Shown: one piece after another, positions 5,543 to 8,205 of the stretch
Layout of the letters: each line of letters begins with the position of its first letter
How positions within the stretch are numbered: the stretch's first letter is position 1
From: an uncultured Faecalibacterium sp.
GTDB lineage: Bacteria; Bacillota; Clostridia; Oscillospirales; Ruminococcaceae
Length of the DNA stretch: 8,205 bases
Direction of reading: 5' to 3'
Assembly (NCBI GenBank): GCA_934561485.1
Contig: CAKTGS010000089.1
Coordinates: 1 to 8,205, forward strand
The notes under the pieces: model-generated
Seen by the model: the letters and a program-made list of their open reading frames with translations, nothing else
What the model was told of the DNA's origin: nothing
Databases searched by the model: none
Translations under genes and position numbers: made by a program

Positions 5543-5571
5543 AGTATACCCCGTTTTTTACGGGATGTCAA
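5543..5571 (-). promoter_or_regulatory. antisense promoter convergent on the small peptide gene
   Basis: Minus-strand TTGACA (5566-5571), exactly 17 bases, then TATACT (5543-5548): among the best promoters in the window. The spacer holds a perfect inverted repeat CCCGT / ACGGG (5550-5554 and 5560-5564) around five Ts, a possible repressor site or chance. No protein-coding gene lies in the 480 bases it would read into before bioY, so its product is most simply a regulatory RNA. Confidence 0.8.
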
Positions 5572-5593
5572 GAAAAATACGGAGGTGTGAGCG

Positions 5594-6166
5594 ATGGGTG
5601 GAGGATATGTTTCGCGGCCGGATTTCGGGATGCCGCAGCCGGACCCGGCACATCCGCTGACGGACTTCTATCTGGCCCTGCAGCACGCGCTGGATCAGTC
5701 CGGCTGCTTTGCGCTGCCGGGGCTGTATGCCTGCCTGCAGGCCCCGGCACGGCGCATCTACCGCGAAGAAGCCCGCAGCTGCCTGCGCCTTTCCGCCCGG
5801 GAACAGGCCGGGTTTGCCCGCCTGCTGGCCCCCGGGCAGCTGCAGGTGCTGTACAGCAGCCTGCATGTGGCGGCGGACGGTGCCCCGGCGGCGTTGCTGC
5901 TCACCGAGGAGTGCACCCGCGCGGTGACGGCGGTGCAGCTGCTGCCGCCCTTTGTGTGGGAGGACCCGCTGCCCCCGGTGCCGGATGCCCCGGCCCTGCT
6001 CACGGTGCAGCTTACGGTGCAGGACGTGGAGCAGATCGACACCGACCCCGCCGCGCTGGGGCGGCAGCTGGTGCGCCGCACGGCAGGAAAATGCTGGGTA
6101 TCTCACCCCCGGGCCGAGCGTTTTCTGGCACAGCAGGTGGCGCTTCTGCAGCGGGTATACCGGTAA
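5594..6166 (+). CDS. hypothetical soluble protein
   Basis: A 190-residue protein I do not recognise. The ATG at 5594 has GGAGGT 7 bases upstream. There is no signal peptide or membrane span. The sequence is rich in Leu, Ala, Arg and Gln; residues 22-90 look helical (DFYLALQHALDQSG, REEARSCLRLSAREQ). A hydrophobic, proline-rich middle (LLPPFVWEDPLPPVP, 116-130) precedes a strand-like LLTVQLTVQDVEQID segment (135-149) and a final helix. Its GC-rich composition matches the core genome. It ends just before its own terminator. I see no good plus-strand promoter directly ahead of it, so it may depend on read-through from the small-peptide transcript or on a weak promoter overlapping the antisense promoter. 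The reading frame is convincing; the function is unknown. Confidence 0.8.
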   Translation: MGGGYVSRPDFGMPQPDPAHPLTDFYLALQHALDQSGCFALPGLYACLQAPARRIYREEARSCLRLSAREQAGFARLLAPGQLQVLYSSLHVAADGAPAALLLTEECTRAVTAVQLLPPFVWEDPLPPVPDAPALLTVQLTVQDVEQIDTDPAALGRQLVRRTAGKCWVSHPRAERFLAQQVALLQRVYR

Positions 6167-6169
6167 GCC

Positions 6170-6205
6170 AAGGGCCTTCCGTTACAGGGAAGGCCTTTTG
6201 TTTTT
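6170..6205 (+). terminator. terminator of the hypothetical gene
   Basis: AAGGGCCTTCC (6170-6180) pairs with GGAAGGCCTTT (6188-6198) with one G-U, around a 7-base loop. It is followed by TTTTGTTTTT. It starts 3 bases after the stop codon. Confidence 0.92.
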
Positions 6206-6224
6206 GCCGTATCCATGTTATACT
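6196..6224 (+). promoter_or_regulatory. probable promoter of the sigma factor / DUF4349 operon
   Basis: TATACT (6219-6224) is preceded by TG in the extended -10 arrangement TGTTATACT. The -35 is poor (TTTTGT at 6196-6201) and lies in the T-tract of the preceding terminator. The leader to the sigma factor ATG would be about 150 bases. An additional promoter recognised by the sigma factor itself may exist but I could not identify one. Confidence 0.5.
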
Positions 6225-6333
6225 AGCTCCACAGGACCCTGCCCGGCACCCCGGACAGGAAAAATCTTACTTTTTGTGGCAAAAACTGCAATAATCGGGG
6301 CCGCTCAGCCGTATCCTGGGTGAATGTCCCCGT

Positions 6334-6365
6334 GGAACAAAACGGTTCCGCCGAACCTGTACAGG
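6334..6365 (+). promoter_or_regulatory. mutually exclusive hairpins in the sigma factor leader
   Basis: GGAAC (6334-6338) can pair with GTTCC (6345-6349). Overlapping it, GGTTC (6344-6348) can pair with GAACC (6353-6357) over a CGCC loop. Then follows the 10-base palindrome CCTGTACAGG (6356-6365), which ends six bases before the AAGGAG ribosome site. The arrangement could modulate translation or bind a protein. It may also be incidental. Confidence 0.25.
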
Positions 6366-6383
6366 CATTAAAGGAGAGCTTGA

Positions 6384-6878
6384 ATGATGGGACAGCTGAC
6401 CAAAAAAGAAGTATTTGCGCTGGCGGTGCAGCGATACAGCGACACCGTTTACCGTGCGGCCATGCACAACTGCCGCTGCACAGCCGATGCCGAGGATGTG
6501 GTGCAGGACGTGTTTGAGCGCCTGCTGAACTACAGCGGCACCTTTGAGAGTGAGGAGCATCTCAAGGCCTGGCTGCTGCGGGTGGCCATCAACCGCTGCA
6601 GGGACCTGACCCGTGCAGCCCACCAAAAGGACACCGAGCTGGACGAGAACCTGCCCGCCCCGGAGGAACTGGCGGACGGCAGCGTGCTGGACGCGGTGCG
6701 CGCCCTGCCGGAAAACTACCGCAATGCCATCTACCTGCACTACTACGAAGGGTACACGGCGGCGGAGATCGGCCGGATGATGAAGGTGCCCGCCAACACG
6801 GTGCTCAGCTGGCTGCGGCGCGCCCGGGCGCAGTTACATACGATGCTGAAGGAGGAGATCGAAGATGCAGTGGTATGA
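6384..6878 (+). CDS. ECF-type sigma-70 family RNA polymerase sigma factor
   Basis: A 164-residue alternative sigma factor directing RNA polymerase to a small set of promoters. Region 2 spans about 13-78, with the core-binding helix DAEDVVQDVFERLL (35-48) and the -10-recognising WLLRVAINRCRDL (63-75). Region 4 spans about 100-152, with ALPENYRNAIYLHYYEGYT and the helix-turn-helix AAEIGRMMKVPANTVLSWLR (126-145) for -35 contact. Length and lack of region 3 are typical of ECF sigmas. AGGAG lies 7 bases before the ATG at 6384; the adjacent ATG at 6387 is equally possible. The 3' end overlaps the DUF4349 gene by 14 bases, so the two are translationally coupled, the standard arrangement of a sigma factor with its regulator. 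The controlled genes and stimulus are unknown. Confidence 0.93.
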   Translation: MMGQLTKKEVFALAVQRYSDTVYRAAMHNCRCTADAEDVVQDVFERLLNYSGTFESEEHLKAWLLRVAINRCRDLTRAAHQKDTELDENLPAPEELADGSVLDAVRALPENYRNAIYLHYYEGYTAAEIGRMMKVPANTVLSWLRRARAQLHTMLKEEIEDAVV

Positions 6879-7998
6879 GTATAAAATGGAAGCAGACGAC
6901 CTGACCTCCCCCAAGGAACTGAAGGCGAAGCTGCTGGCCATGGCGGATACCCTGCCCGAGGAAGAGCTGGCCCGCCCCATGATGGCCGCCCCCGCCGCCC
7001 AAAAGCCGGAGCCGGAAAGGGCAGGCAGAAAGAAACCCATCTGCTTCCCGGTCAGGCAGCTGGGCACGCTGGCCGCCTGCCTGGCCGTGTGCGTGGTGGG
7101 CTACGGGGCCTTTGCCACCGGCATGATCGGCATGGGGGCCAGGAGCAGCAATCTGGCCGAGTATTCGGCCGACAGCACGGCGGCTGCCGGGGTGCAGTCC
7201 CACAGGATGGCCGCCATGGACACCTCCGGTGCGCTGCCGGAAGCCGCCAGCTACACCCTGGGGGATGAGAACGGCACCGCCGCCCTGTCCGAAGGGGATG
7301 CCGCCGCCGAGGGCAGCCGCAGCGCCGACAGCTCCAAGATCATCTACACGGCCAACCTGACGCTGGAAAGCAAGGACTACGAGGCCGCCCGCGCCGCCCT
7401 GGACAGCGCCCTGCAGGATGCAGACGGCTACCTGGAATCCAGCAGCGAGTACACCCGCTCCAACGAGAGCCGCAGCGTCAGCCTGACTTTGCGGGTGCCG
7501 CAGAGCAATTACAGCAGCTTTCTGGCCGCCGCAGCCCAGGCCGGCAACGTGACTTCCCAGAGCCAGGACGCCGAGGACGTGACCACCCAGTACATGGATG
7601 TGGAAGCCCGCCTGGCCAGTCTGGAAGCCCAGCGCACCCGCCTGCAGCAGCTGCAGGAGCAGGCCGACAACCTTTCGGACCTGCTGGAGATCGAGTCCTC
7701 CCTCAGCGATGTGCAGTATCAGATCGAGAGCTGGCAGAGCCAGCTGGACTGGTACAGCGATCAGGTGGACTGCTGCACCGTTTATATTACATTAAATGAA
7801 GTGCAGACCTACTCGCCCCCCAGCGAGAGCTTTGGCTCCCGCATCGCCACCGCCTTCACCGATGGCTGGAAGGCCTTTGTGGACGGCGCCAAACAGCTGG
7901 CCGTCTGGCTGATCTACATCTGGCCGGCCGCCGTGCTGGTGCTGGCGGCCGCCGCCGCTGTTTTCTTCTGGCGCAAAAAGCGGCACCTGAAAAAGTAA
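6865..7998 (+). CDS. DUF4349 membrane protein, probable anti-sigma regulator
   Basis: A 377-residue protein with two membrane segments. Residues 1-65 are cytoplasmic, charged and helical (SPKELKAKLLAMADTLPEEE); TM1 is about 66-90; a Ser/Ala/Gly-rich extracytoplasmic linker runs to about 155. The DUF4349 domain follows (SSKIIYTANLTLESKDYEAA, 156-175, to about 345), containing a coiled coil at about 244-299 (ARLASLEAQRTRLQQLQEQ). TM2 is about 345-369, with a basic KKRHLKK tail. The ATG at 6865 lies within the sigma gene and has AGGAGG 9 bases upstream. Overlap with the sigma gene, a cytoplasmic head and an outside domain together suggest it holds the sigma factor at the membrane and releases it on an envelope signal. 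There is no HxxxCxxC zinc motif, so it is not a classical ZAS anti-sigma. DUF4349 assignment is confident; the anti-sigma role is inferred. Confidence 0.88.
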   Translation: MQWYEYKMEADDLTSPKELKAKLLAMADTLPEEELARPMMAAPAAQKPEPERAGRKKPICFPVRQLGTLAACLAVCVVGYGAFATGMIGMGARSSNLAEYSADSTAAAGVQSHRMAAMDTSGALPEAASYTLGDENGTAALSEGDAAAEGSRSADSSKIIYTANLTLESKDYEAARAALDSALQDADGYLESSSEYTRSNESRSVSLTLRVPQSNYSSFLAAAAQAGNVTSQSQDAEDVTTQYMDVEARLASLEAQRTRLQQLQEQADNLSDLLEIESSLSDVQYQIESWQSQLDWYSDQVDCCTVYITLNEVQTYSPPSESFGSRIATAFTDGWKAFVDGAKQLAVWLIYIWPAAVLVLAAAAAVFFWRKKRHLKK

Positions 7999-8017
7999 AA
8001 CTTTTTTCAAAAAGGTG

Positions 8018-8046
8018 TTGACATCCGCCCTGTGGTATGGTATTAT
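8018..8046 (+). promoter_or_regulatory. initiator tRNA promoter
   Basis: Consensus TTGACA (8018-8023), 17-base spacer, TATTAT (8041-8046). Transcription would begin near 8053, about 38 bases before the tRNA. The leader contains a small CAGCG/CGCTG hairpin. Confidence 0.88.
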
Positions 8047-8090
8047 ACTTGAGCAGTCAGCGAGAGCCGCTGAGAGCAAAAAGTAAATAT

Positions 8091-8167
<77 letters not shown>

Positions 8168-8169
8168 CC

Positions 8170-8201
8170 AAGCGTTCTGAGATTTCTCAGAACGCTTTTT
8201 T
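8170..8201 (+). terminator. initiator tRNA terminator
   Basis: AAGCGTTCTGAG (8170-8181) pairs perfectly with CTCAGAACGCTT (8186-8197) around an ATTT loop. The 12-pair stem is followed by a run of six Ts ending at 8201. Confidence 0.95.
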
Positions 8202-8205
8202 GTTG

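Noticed and set aside
7988..8009. A/T-only hairpin GAAAAAG/CTTTTTTC after the DUF4349 gene as a terminator
   Set aside because: The stem has almost no GC pairs and overlaps the stop codon; it may slow polymerase but is too weak to call.

Overview
The window looks like chromosomal DNA of a GC-rich gut Clostridia member, probably Faecalibacterium or a close relative in the Oscillospiraceae. This rests on family content (argF, stand-alone bioY, an ECF sigma factor with a DUF4349 partner, a TPR lipoprotein), the strong C/G third-position bias, and near-consensus sigma-A promoters. It is an inference from sequence character, not from a database match.

Layout. 1-1720 (minus strand) is an AT-richer restriction-modification islet: a C5-cytosine methyltransferase followed 25 bases later by a small protein with two LAGLIDADG-like motifs, probably the cognate nuclease, which may be frameshifted near the window edge. 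1721-1927 is a divergent promoter region; the argF side carries two tandem matches to the ArgR operator. 1928-2929 is argF (ornithine carbamoyltransferase) with its own terminator. 3063-4406 is a TPR lipoprotein with an Ala/Ser/Lys/Glu/Pro repeat linker and an unrecognised C-terminal domain. It converges on bioY (4499-5059, minus; biotin ECF transporter S component) across a bidirectional terminator. 5594-6166 encodes an orphan soluble protein. 6384-7998 is a translationally coupled pair: an ECF-type sigma factor and a two-TM DUF4349 protein likely to be its membrane regulator. 8091-8167 is an initiator tRNA-Met gene with strong promoter and terminator.

The most interesting part is 5174-5571, between bioY and the orphan gene. 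It has the layout of a type I toxin-antitoxin locus of Fst/par or TxpA/RatA style. A 36-residue membrane peptide (5336-5446) has its own promoter and a long, folded leader. Its stop codon lies inside a hairpin that can terminate both strands. A near-consensus promoter on the opposite strand (5543-5571) would make an antisense RNA of about 100 nt running into the same hairpin. Three short direct repeats (TCTAGCT, CGCAAACG, GGAGGGA) occur once in the peptide leader and once in the antisense template, so the antisense RNA could pair with the leader, including the Shine-Dalgarno, as well as with the 3' end. No ordinary gene caller would report this locus; both RNAs are predictions from sequence.

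No CRISPR array, insertion sequence, rRNA or phage gene was seen.
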